NCBI GenBank assembly: GCA_023395755.1
Contig: JAEWYG010000092.1
Span: 1-6,314 of the forward strand
DNA length: 6,314 nucleotides
Origin: Actinomycetes bacterium
Lineage (GTDB): Bacteria > Actinomycetota > Coriobacteriia > Coriobacteriales > Eggerthellaceae
Direction: 5' to 3'
This document shows positions 1 to 6,281 of this stretch, piece by piece. Every line of letters starts with the position of its first letter. The first letter of the stretch is position 1. The notes under the pieces were generated by a model, which had not been told where the DNA came from, ran no database searches, and was given only the letters and a program-made list of their open reading frames with translations. The position numbers and the translations under genes were made by a program.

Positions 1-168
1 GTATTTATCACCCACGGCGACTGCCTAGATGAGGCTGAGTACCTTGCTAGTGAAGTGCGTGAACGCTTTGGGTGCGAGAACATTGTTATCAACTACGTAG
101 ACCCCGTTATCGGCGCACACTCGGGGCCCGGCACCATGGCTCTATTCTTCTTGGCAGACAAGCGGTAG
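1..168 (+). CDS. DegV family fatty-acid-binding protein, C-terminal fragment
   Basis: This is the last 55 codons of a gene that begins before the window, read in frame 1 and ending at TAG 166-168. DegV proteins are two-domain cytoplasmic proteins that bind a single fatty acid; in several Gram-positive bacteria this fold (FakB) presents fatty acids to the kinase FakA. The visible part is the C-terminal domain end: a THGDCLDEAEYLA segment (residues 4-16 of the fragment), then an alternating strand-helix run, then the family's conserved G-x-H-x-GPG signature (GAHSGPG) followed by the hydrophobic end ALFFLADKR. The signature is typical of the region that contacts the ligand in the family. The N-terminal domain cannot be seen, so the subgroup and ligand cannot be judged. 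A strong hairpin follows 14 bp after the stop, so this gene is the last of its transcript. Confidence 0.88.
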   Translation, partial: VFITHGDCLDEAEYLASEVRERFGCENIVINYVDPVIGAHSGPGTMALFFLADKR

Positions 169-182
169 ATTCAAAAAGTTTC

Positions 183-220
183 AAAAAGAATGAGCCTCCG
201 TATTGAGGCTCATTCTTTTT
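183..220. terminator. Bidirectional intrinsic terminator between degV and dinB
   Basis: A perfect 16-bp inverted repeat has arms at 183-198 and 205-220 and a 6-nt loop (CGTATT, 199-204). The outer five pairs are A-T, so the right end reads TTTTT on the plus strand and the left end reads TTTTT on the minus strand. The GC-rich core (GAGCCTC/GAGGCTC) sits against the loop. It lies 14 bp after the degV stop and 26 bp past the dinB stop, placed to end both converging transcripts. Confidence 0.9.
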
Positions 221-246
221 AGTTAAACAGTTAATAGCAATCCTGT

Positions 247-1662
247 TTACTTATAGTCAGCAGGATTTTTACTGGCGGAACCCGTGGTATTGCCCTCGCC
301 TCTCAATTCACGACCGAAACGAACAGCGCTCTCTCCGAAACGGTCCTTCACGAGATCGGTCGCTTCGATGAGACCGCGACGCTTTACCTCATCCCTTACG
401 ACAGGCTGAACGTCGTTTTCATTTGGTACTGCTTCAGCCAAGTCAAATAAGCTTTCCTGCATACCCTCTTCAACGTCAAAGCCCGTCATGCTTACACCCA
501 ATAGGCGCACCGGGGTGCCGGGATACCACACCTCATCAATCATGCGATAAAGCAAGGGAGCAAAAGCCAGTTCATCATCACTAGGATGGTCAAGACGCCT
601 CTGCACACTACGAACGCTCAAGTCGTCAAAACGTATCTTTAATCCCAGCGTACGACCTTTTAACTCCTTACGTCGCAAGCGACGTCCCACCTTTGCAGCC
701 ATCGTGGACAGAGCAGCCTCAACCTCGTCGCGCTGAGTGAGGTCGACGGCAAAGGTTGTCTCATTAGAAATAGATTTCACCTTTTCAGTGGTAACCACCG
801 GAGAGTCATCGCCGCCATTCGCTCGAATATGCATAACGTGTCCATTTTTGCCGAATAAACGCACGAGTTGGAATTCGTCGGCAGCAGCGATATCACCAAG
901 TGTAATCATGCCGCGCGATTTCAGCTTCGCCTCTGCTGCCGCACCGATACCACTTAAGGCGCGCACTGGTAAAGGAGCAAGAAAACTACGCTCACGACCA
1001 GGATATACCACGGTTAGCCCGCGCGGCTTATCCATATCTGAGGCAATCTTAGCAACCGTCTTCGTTGATCCTACGCCTACAGAACAAGTCACTCCTAACT
1101 TCTCCACCTGTCGCTGGATACGTTGCGCCACGATTACGGGATGCTCTCGATTTACCGCCGTAGGGGTTACGTCAGCAAATGCTTCATCGATACTTACTTG
1201 CTGCACGTAAGGAGTTTCATTGCGAACAATGTCCATAATGGCACGAGACACTTCGTTATATCGATCAAAATGTCCACGTGTCCAAATACCCTCGGGGCAC
1301 AAGCGACGCGCAGTCGAAGCAGGCATAGCACTGCGTACGCCGAAACGACGTGCCTCGTAGGATGCAGTAGATACCACCCCGTGTTTATCTGCATCTCCCC
1401 CTACGATAACAGGCTTACCGCGCCAGCCGGGATGGTCTAACTGTTCTACCGAAGCGAAAAATGCGTCTAAATCAACCAGGAGGATGGCAGGTCCTAACCA
1501 CGGCTCTAGCGACAGCATGCTTGCACTTTCAGAGGATGATACTGCTGCAGAAATCCCGTTCACGGAATAAAGACAAGAGGTTCCTTGTTCGACACGCGTA
1601 AAGAAATCGGAAGCAGAAATGTCCGATAACAGGGCATCATTGTGTGCTTTATCTTTCATCAT
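247..1662 (-). CDS. dinB: DNA polymerase IV (Y-family translesion polymerase)
   Basis: This 471-residue protein is an error-prone Y-family polymerase that copies past damaged bases. The palm begins with VDLDAFFASVE (63-73): D64 is the first metal ligand and F69 sits where E. coli Pol IV has its ribonucleotide-excluding steric gate F13. YEARRFGVRSAMP (102-114) is the conserved finger region. SIDEAF (157-162) supplies the second catalytic pair D159-E160. SVGVGSTKTVAKIASDMDKPRG (194-215) and the helix-hairpin-helix thumb around LSGIG (236-240) follow, then the little-finger domain to about residue 395. QESLF (402-406) matches the beta-clamp-binding motif. Beyond it lies a tail with RFGESAVRFGREL, of a type common in actinobacterial and Firmicute DinB proteins. 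E. coli Pol IV is about 351 residues; the excess is the tail plus about 56 residues ahead of the palm that resemble nothing I recognise. The ATG at 1660-1662 has no clear Shine-Dalgarno sequence, and ATG 1516-1518 (M49) is a plausible alternative start. No SOS box was recognised upstream. Confidence 0.95.
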   Translation of the reverse strand: MMKDKAHNDALLSDISASDFFTRVEQGTSCLYSVNGISAAVSSSESASMLSLEPWLGPAILLVDLDAFFASVEQLDHPGWRGKPVIVGGDADKHGVVSTASYEARRFGVRSAMPASTARRLCPEGIWTRGHFDRYNEVSRAIMDIVRNETPYVQQVSIDEAFADVTPTAVNREHPVIVAQRIQRQVEKLGVTCSVGVGSTKTVAKIASDMDKPRGLTVVYPGRERSFLAPLPVRALSGIGAAAEAKLKSRGMITLGDIAAADEFQLVRLFGKNGHVMHIRANGGDDSPVVTTEKVKSISNETTFAVDLTQRDEVEAALSTMAAKVGRRLRRKELKGRTLGLKIRFDDLSVRSVQRRLDHPSDDELAFAPLLYRMIDEVWYPGTPVRLLGVSMTGFDVEEGMQESLFDLAEAVPNENDVQPVVRDEVKRRGLIEATDLVKDRFGESAVRFGRELRGEGNTTGSASKNPADYK

Positions 1663-1864
1663 TATGCTAATAAGTCTACCATGTCGCAGGCAGTGGTAGG
1701 AAAAATGTGTTAGGATAGTTCATTCCTTGTAAGGTGATTACTCGCAAACAAGGGACCTAACATACGACGGCTATGCTTGAATCTGCCACTCTTAAACGTT
1801 CCCCCAGATTCTCTGCCACACCTATTCAATAACATGTCAGAACGGGACGGGAAGGAGAGACCAC
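1663..1864. other. Divergent intergenic spacer, dinB / aminotransferase-like gene
   Basis: These 202 bp must hold the promoters of both divergent genes. I see no convincing -35/-10 pair on either strand; the best minus-strand candidate is TTGCGA, 17 bp, AATGAA, which is weak. No CGAAC-N4-GTTCG type SOS box is present. Short repeats are visible: TCTGCCAC occurs at 1782-1789 and 1812-1819 (30 bp apart), and GAATCTG (1779-1785) is an inverted copy of CAGATTC (1805-1811). CCTTGTAAGG (1725-1734) is a small palindrome. Any regulatory meaning is unproven. Confidence 0.5.
1852..1857 (+). promoter_or_regulatory. Shine-Dalgarno sequence fixing a GTG start
   Basis: AAGGAG lies 7 nt before the GTG at 1865-1867. 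It is a near-perfect ribosome binding site at ideal spacing and supports GTG initiation over the in-frame ATG at residue 33, which has no such sequence upstream. Confidence 0.85.
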
Positions 1865-2992
1865 GTGGCAGATAAATGCAGCTTGGGACCTGGAGTACGT
1901 GCCACTGTAACCGCATTACCAGAGCAACTTCTCTCTCCGCCCTATGAGTTACGTACCGAGATGAACTGGATAGACTTTTCGGGAACGGCGAATCCATTGG
2001 GCACTCCCCCTTCGTTTATCCGCGCAATGGAAGCCGCCCTTACCGCGGGCGAACTAAACTATTCTCCCGACCGCGAAGCTCATGCCCTACGCAGTGTGCT
2101 AGCACGTCAACACGGATTGCCTGTTGAATCATTTTTAGCTGGCACTACGGTAGGCGATATGGTACGCGCCGTAGCCCAAACCTACCAACCTTGTACCGTA
2201 GGTGTATCGGTACCAGGACCGGTAGAGTATGCATTAGCTACCGGAAATGCAGGACATCGGGTGGTTGAAATAACTAGTCCAGCTAGCTTTGTTGTGCCCG
2301 ATCCTATCTCTGCAGCTCGTCACGGCATCACATTCGACGCGGCAGTATTAGCAAACCCAGGATATCCCACTAGTCGTTTATTGCCTCTTCCTACGTTGAC
2401 GGCCTATCTCGAAGCATGCACTTGGGTCGTTGTTGATGAGCGCCTAATAGAATTAACACTTGGCGGCGAAAGCGCAGTGCCCCTCGTGAAGGAACATCGC
2501 AATCTAGTTGTGGTCAGATCGTTTTGCGACCCTTTCGCCATGCCGGGCATCCCTTTAAGTTACTGTGTTGCTCATCCAGAAACTATCGCACAAATCGCAC
2601 GCTTTTACGATAGTTCAGCGGTGCCGATGTTCGCTGAGGTACTAGGGGAATTTGCTCTGGCTGAGCGCGAACACCTCGAGCGTACGCGTGAATTCCTCGA
2701 TACCGAAATCCCTTGGATGCAGTGCATGCTTAGCCTAGTACCTGGCATTGATATCTATCCTGCCGAAGCTAACTACGTTATGTGCGCGTTCACCAGTAAA
2801 CCTGATCTCCATTTAGGTGTAGCAAACACCGAGGAACTGGCCATGCGTTTACAGCTAGCAGGCTTTCTCATTCGTAAGCTTGAAGGAATACCCGGAGTGC
2901 CCAACGACAAGCACTTCTGCGTAGCTGTGCGAACTCGCGAGGACAATGAAAAACTTATCACTGCCCTACGCGAGATCATTGTTGGGCAATAG
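1865..2992 (+). CDS. Aminotransferase-fold protein (CobD/HisC-like) lacking the PLP lysine; probable pseudoenzyme
   Basis: This 375-residue protein resembles PLP-dependent fold-type I enzymes of the threonine-phosphate decarboxylase (CobD)/histidinol-phosphate aminotransferase group along its whole length. Matching landmarks are DFSGTANPLG (37-46), YSPD (66-69), GTTVGDMV (93-100, family G-N-G-A-x-E), VPGPVEY (116-122), LANPGYPTSRLLP (162-174, family NPNNPTG), VVVDERLIEL (188-197), LVVVRSFCDPFAMPGIPLSY (214-233), EANYVMC (301-307), FLIR (334-337) and VAVRTREDNEKL (353-364). In active relatives the sixth reads roughly VLRSLTKFYAIPGLRLGY: here the Schiff-base lysine is D222 and the phosphate-binding arginine is P230. 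The asparagine of NPTG that touches the cofactor ring is Y167, and the GNGA loop is GTTV. D191 and R356 (substrate carboxylate position) are kept. There is no other lysine between K4 and K209 or between K209 and K312, so a shifted alignment does not rescue the site. The start is GTG with AAGGAG 7 nt upstream. No cobalamin or histidine gene is adjacent. Family is confident; enzymatic function is doubtful. Confidence 0.82.
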   Translation: MADKCSLGPGVRATVTALPEQLLSPPYELRTEMNWIDFSGTANPLGTPPSFIRAMEAALTAGELNYSPDREAHALRSVLARQHGLPVESFLAGTTVGDMVRAVAQTYQPCTVGVSVPGPVEYALATGNAGHRVVEITSPASFVVPDPISAARHGITFDAAVLANPGYPTSRLLPLPTLTAYLEACTWVVVDERLIELTLGGESAVPLVKEHRNLVVVRSFCDPFAMPGIPLSYCVAHPETIAQIARFYDSSAVPMFAEVLGEFALAEREHLERTREFLDTEIPWMQCMLSLVPGIDIYPAEANYVMCAFTSKPDLHLGVANTEELAMRLQLAGFLIRKLEGIPGVPNDKHFCVAVRTREDNEKLITALREIIVGQ

Positions 2993-2993
2993 G

Positions 2994-5606
2994 CTACTTT
3001 ATTCCCCTCACAACGTAACCTGCTTCCACCACTGCATTCTTTAACGCTTCATCTGATACTTCTTGAGAAAGCGTGACCACCGCAGTCTTCGCATCTAAAT
3101 CTACAACAGACCCCCTCACACCCTCCACCGCCGCAAGTGCCTCCTTCGCATGCGCCACGCAGTGTTGACATTTCATGCCTTCCACCTGTAGCGTTTTTTC
3201 TCTTACGGAAGGCTCCTTGTCAGACAAGCAGGAAGCTTCCTCTTTCCTATCGATTTCGCCTTCATCCTCTTGCACTAGGTGTTCGACAGCGGACTCACGG
3301 TCACTGCGGAAGCTGTTATCCTTAAAGTTTGCTTTCCAACGACGCAGGCGTAGCGCATTACTTACCACGAAGATCGAGCTTAGGCTCATGGCTGCAGCGG
3401 CAATCATAGGGTTCAAGAACACACCGAACCCGGCCAACACGCCCGCAGCCAAGGGAATACACGCCACATTGTACACAAGAGCCCAAAACAGGTTCTGCTT
3501 TATGATGCGCATAGTCGAGCGCGATAGCTGAAGAGCGGCGGGCACATCCATGAGATCGCTGCGCATAAGCACTACATCTGCACTCTCGATGGCAACATCG
3601 GTGCCGGCTCCGATAGCAATACCAACATCAGCGCGCACCAAGGCAGGTGCATCGTTGATACCATCGCCCACCATGGCCGTTTTTCCGCTTTCGGACAAAC
3701 GACGTATTTGAAGCTCTTTGCCATCGGGAAGCACGCCAGCTACGACCTCGTCAACGCCCACTTGTCGCTGGATAGCTGCAGCCGTACGCTCATTATCGCC
3801 CGTGAGCATAACGGTACGTATTCCCAAAGCGCGCAATTCAGATATGGCGTCCTTGCTCGTAGGCTTAACCGTGTCCGCCACAGCAATAACGCCAATCAAG
3901 ATATTTTCACGAGCGAAAAAGAGTGGTGTTTTCCCATCGTCAGCAAACGCCTGCGCAGCACTTACCAGATCGCCTAGAGCAATACTGCGGGTTTTCATCA
4001 TGCGTAGATTTCCCGCGCATGATGGATAGTCGTCTACCTTAGCTGCAATACCCTCGCCGGGTATCTGCTCAAACGCATCCACAATCAAGGGAAATGCACC
4101 TTGTTCGCGCGCATAAGCACACACTGCCCGTGCGAGCGGATGCTCGGAGCGCTCCTCGATGGATAGTGCAAGTTCCAGCAGCTCATCTTCGGTTGCATTG
4201 GGCGCAACTACCACATCAGTAACACTTGGCTTACCCGAAGTAATGGTTCCCGTCTTATCAAGCACGACCGTTTTCACATCATGCGCATTCTCTAGCGCAT
4301 CTGCCGATTTAATCAGAATGCCGCTTTTCGCACCGCGTCCTGTTCCCACCATAATGGCCGTAGGTGTTGCGAGCCCCAACGCACACGGACATGAAATAAC
4401 TAATACCGCAATAGCATGTGCCATAGCTGCCTCAAGCGTGCCACCCACAAGCATCCATGCAAGGAAAGTCACGAGCGCAATAACAATAACAATTGGAACA
4501 AACACGCCACTGATCTTGTCCGCAATCTTCTCGATGGGCGCCTTTGAACTGGTGGCATCATCAACTAGGCGGATGATGCTCGCAAGAGTAGTGTCGGCAC
4601 CCACGCGTGTGGCACGCATAGTAAAATACCCCGTACGATTCACGGTTGCACCCGTTACGGTGTCGCCAGACATCTTATCCACCGGCACCGACTCACCAGT
4701 AATGGCACTCTCGTCCACCGAACCCGCACCTTCTACCACCACTCCATCTACGGGCACACTTTCGCCCGACCGCACGGCAAGTATGTCGCCCACCTGAACA
4801 TCATCGGCCATTATCTGTTCTTCGGTGCCATCTTCTAAAATTCGCACCGCCGTTTTTGGTGCCAAGTCCATAAGGCTCGCGATTGCATCAGTCGTACGAC
4901 CCTTAGCGCGCGCTTCAAAGAACTTACCCAACGTAATGAGGGTAAGAATCATCGCGGCCGATTCGAAGTACAAATCCATCGTTGCTGTATGTGCACCATG
5001 CACATCGCCCGATCCTAGCGCGTAGGCGATACGATATAAAGCATAGACACCATATACCGTAGCAGCAGCTGCTCCCAACGCAATGAGGGAGTCCATATTT
5101 GGTGCTCGATGCGCAAGCGCTTTAAACCCAACACGGAAGAACTTGAAGTTCACAAACAGCACGGGAATAAGCAATAGCAACTGAGTAAGCGCGAATACCA
5201 TGACATTCTGCTCGCCCAAGAAAAATCCAGGAAGAGGCCAACCAAACATGTGACCCATGGAAAGATAGAATAACGGCACCGTGAACACAAGTGATACAAT
5301 CAAGCGGCTTTTTACCGCGCGGGCTTGCGACTGCGCTTCGTTGAGAGGCGTTGTTGAGGTTTTGTTATGTGCGGTAGCCTCGGAATTTTCGCGTACATCA
5401 CGGGGTATGGCACGGTAGCCTATTTTATCCACTGCCGCACGTATCGCACTCAGTGTTGCAGGATCACCGTCGTAATCTAGATCCATACTATTTTTCAGCA
5501 GATTAACTGCCACCTGAGATACGCCCGGAACTCCTTTCGCTGCCTTTTCGACGCGTGCCGAGCAAGCCGAGCACGTCATTCCCGTCACGTCGAATGTCTG
5601 CTTCAT
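2994..5606 (-). CDS. copA: Cu(I)-exporting P1B-type ATPase with N- and C-terminal HMA domains
   Basis: This 870-residue inner-membrane pump uses ATP to export Cu(I). The N-terminal heavy-metal domain (about 1-70) carries GMTCSAC with C12 and C15. Eight membrane helices are visible at roughly 101-119, 134-155, 172-192, 209-228, 364-388, 393-414, 703-724 and 730-750. The actuator loop has TGES (303-306). Helix 6 has CPC (406-408), helix 7 has YN (712-713) and helix 8 has MSLSS (740-744), the set that marks the Cu(I) class P1B-1. The catalytic domains show DKTGT (450-454, phosphorylated D450), SEHPLA (487-492), TGDN (602-605) and GDGINDAP (647-654). After the last helix comes a charged linker (about 756-803) and a second HMA domain (about 804-870) with GMKCQHC (C813, C816). 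The C-terminal HMA is less usual than tandem N-terminal ones. The start ATG has AGAGGG 7 nt upstream. It lies 13 bp after csoR and is almost surely co-transcribed. All catalytic motifs are intact. Silver may also be a substrate. Confidence 0.96.
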   Translation of the reverse strand: MKQTFDVTGMTCSACSARVEKAAKGVPGVSQVAVNLLKNSMDLDYDGDPATLSAIRAAVDKIGYRAIPRDVRENSEATAHNKTSTTPLNEAQSQARAVKSRLIVSLVFTVPLFYLSMGHMFGWPLPGFFLGEQNVMVFALTQLLLLIPVLFVNFKFFRVGFKALAHRAPNMDSLIALGAAAATVYGVYALYRIAYALGSGDVHGAHTATMDLYFESAAMILTLITLGKFFEARAKGRTTDAIASLMDLAPKTAVRILEDGTEEQIMADDVQVGDILAVRSGESVPVDGVVVEGAGSVDESAITGESVPVDKMSGDTVTGATVNRTGYFTMRATRVGADTTLASIIRLVDDATSSKAPIEKIADKISGVFVPIVIVIALVTFLAWMLVGGTLEAAMAHAIAVLVISCPCALGLATPTAIMVGTGRGAKSGILIKSADALENAHDVKTVVLDKTGTITSGKPSVTDVVVAPNATEDELLELALSIEERSEHPLARAVCAYAREQGAFPLIVDAFEQIPGEGIAAKVDDYPSCAGNLRMMKTRSIALGDLVSAAQAFADDGKTPLFFARENILIGVIAVADTVKPTSKDAISELRALGIRTVMLTGDNERTAAAIQRQVGVDEVVAGVLPDGKELQIRRLSESGKTAMVGDGINDAPALVRADVGIAIGAGTDVAIESADVVLMRSDLMDVPAALQLSRSTMRIIKQNLFWALVYNVACIPLAAGVLAGFGVFLNPMIAAAAMSLSSIFVVSNALRLRRWKANFKDNSFRSDRESAVEHLVQEDEGEIDRKEEASCLSDKEPSVREKTLQVEGMKCQHCVAHAKEALAAVEGVRGSVVDLDAKTAVVTLSQEVSDEALKNAVVEAGYVVRGIK

Positions 5607-5613
5607 AAATACG

Positions 5614-5619
5614 CCCTCT
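5614..5619 (-). promoter_or_regulatory. copA ribosome binding site abutting the csoR stop
   Basis: On the minus strand AGAGGG directly follows the csoR TAG (5620-5622) and precedes the copA ATG by 7 nt. A ribosome terminating on csoR would cover this site, which suggests translational coupling. A small hairpin (AGCGG / CCGCT, 5622-5636) covers the last csoR codons just before it. Confidence 0.7.
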
Positions 5620-5970
5620 CTAGCGGCTGAACCGCTTTATTAATTTCATAACTTCATCGATCGTATCGGCTTTACCTTGCATAATCTGATCACTTACACA
5701 GGTCTCGAGATGGTTTTGCAGCACGAGGGCCGACACACTGCGCACAGCGCTTTCTGCAGCTGCTAATTGGGTGAGAACATCGCCGCAGTAACGATTGTCA
5801 TCAATCATGGCTTTTACCCCATTCAATTGCCCAATAGCCCGGTTAAGTCGCTTCTGCAAATCCTCCTGCAAGGTAGCACTGCGTGGCATATCCTTGTAGC
5901 GTTCTTCATTAGTATCCTTTTTGCGCGACTCTCCAACAGTAAGCGTAGCGCTCTGGTAAACAGGGGTCAT
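5620..5970 (-). CDS. csoR: Copper-sensing transcriptional repressor CsoR
   Basis: This 116-residue protein belongs to the all-helical CsoR/RcnR (DUF156) family. These proteins bind DNA without copper and release it when Cu(I) is bound. The core runs from about residue 33: LQKRLNRAIGQLNGVKAMIDDNRYCGDVLTQLAAAESAV. The copper ligands C62, H87 and C91 have spacings of 25 and 4, exactly those of C36-H61-C65 in Mycobacterium tuberculosis CsoR, so copper rather than nickel, formaldehyde or persulfide sensing is expected. Y61 before the first cysteine matches the second-shell tyrosine, and E106 is near the position of the second-shell glutamate. About 30 residues of charged N-terminal extension precede the core; such extensions vary in the family. 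The start ATG has GAAAGG 6 nt upstream, better placed than the internal ATG at residue 28. It is the first gene of csoR-copA and very likely represses its own promoter through the two operators upstream. Confidence 0.95.
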   Translation of the reverse strand: MTPVYQSATLTVGESRKKDTNEERYKDMPRSATLQEDLQKRLNRAIGQLNGVKAMIDDNRYCGDVLTQLAAAESAVRSVSALVLQNHLETCVSDQIMQGKADTIDEVMKLIKRFSR

Positions 5971-5995
5971 GGTGTGCCTTTCATATCTTATCTAT

Positions 5996-6012
5996 ATACC
6001 TATTAGGGGTAT
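5996..6012 (-). promoter_or_regulatory. CsoR-type operator 1 (promoter-distal)
   Basis: On the minus strand this 17-bp pseudo-palindrome reads ATACCCCTAATAGGTAT. It differs at one base from operator 2 and lies in the opposite orientation to it. It sits about 28-44 bp downstream of the predicted transcript start, between promoter and csoR ribosome binding site, so a bound repressor would block elongation or help hold a looped or spread complex. ATACCC/GGGTAT ends with an AT-rich flank fit known CsoR operators. Confidence 0.75.
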
Positions 6013-6046
6013 TAATATATACCTTATCATCGTATATGACGAGTGA

Positions 6047-6074
6047 AGTATATACCCCTAATGGGTATTGTCAA
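6047..6074 (-). promoter_or_regulatory. csoR-copA promoter
   Basis: On the minus strand a perfect -35 TTGACA (6069-6074) is followed by a 16-bp spacer and a -10 TATACT (6047-6052, five of six consensus bases). A start near 6040 would give a leader of about 70 nt before the csoR ATG. Operator 2 fills the spacer, so repression by steric block of RNA polymerase is expected. Confidence 0.85.
6052..6068 (+). promoter_or_regulatory. CsoR-type operator 2 (within promoter spacer)
   Basis: The plus strand reads ATACCCCTAATGGGTAT, a 17-bp pseudo-palindrome with ATACCC/GGGTAT arms around a 5-bp centre. It lies exactly between the -35 and -10 boxes of the csoR promoter, sharing one base with the -10. 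Its centre is 56 bp from that of operator 1. Confidence 0.85.
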
Positions 6075-6202
6075 GTGCAGTTTTAGAATCGATAGATAAA
6101 AGGTGAGAGAACTATACTGGATACTACGAGAGACACAATTAGCGTTTCTTTAACAGACGACAACGTGTTCATCAGCCGTTGCTATAACCCGTCTTTGAAG
6201 AA

Positions 6203-6248
6203 AAATCAGGCCAGTTTCCTAGTTTGAACTTGGGAAACGGCCTGATTT
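6203..6248 (-). terminator. Intrinsic terminator for a minus-strand gene entering from the right
   Basis: AAATCAGGCC (6203-6212) pairs with GGCCTGATTT (6239-6248). After a bulged A6213, GTTTCC (6214-6219) pairs with GGAAAC (6233-6238). The loop region can add a short AG/CT closure. On the minus strand the hairpin runs into TTTTT (complement of 6201-6205), a proper U tract; on the plus strand only TTT follows, so minus-strand use is favoured. It would keep upstream transcription out of the csoR promoter. Confidence 0.8.
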
Positions 6249-6281
6249 CAATGTAGGATTTCTGTTGTGGAATAGCCTTGT

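Noticed and set aside
737..1440. Long plus-strand open frames within dinB
   Set aside because: They lie opposite conserved polymerase motifs, have no recognisable domains and no convincing starts.
1662..1682. Six-codon minus-strand leader reading MVDLLA whose TAA overlaps the dinB ATG (TAATG)
   Set aside because: The overlap is suggestive of coupling, but there is no Shine-Dalgarno sequence before its ATG and the frame is too short to separate from chance.
1663..1864. SOS (LexA) box controlling dinB
   Set aside because: I looked for CGAAC-N4-GTTCG and CTGT-N8-ACAG type sites and found none; the isolated GTTC and GAAC words do not form a palindrome.
2950..2990. Possible minus-strand terminator after copA (TGCCC/GGGCA stem followed by TTTTT)
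   Set aside because: The stem is only 5 bp with a loop of about 17 nt and the T run is 8 nt or more away, inside the coding sequence of the opposite gene; too weak to call.
4159..4797. 212-codon plus-strand open frame inside copA
   Set aside because: It is the antisense shadow of copA: low-complexity Ser/Thr/Ala-rich product, no ribosome binding site, and the minus strand has every catalytic motif of a P-type ATPase.
6115..6227. Plus-strand open frame of about 36 codons after AGGTGAG at 6101-6107, running into the hairpin
   Set aside because: It has no ATG, GTG or TTG near the apparent ribosome binding site (only CTG), it ends inside the terminator hairpin, and its composition resembles no known peptide.
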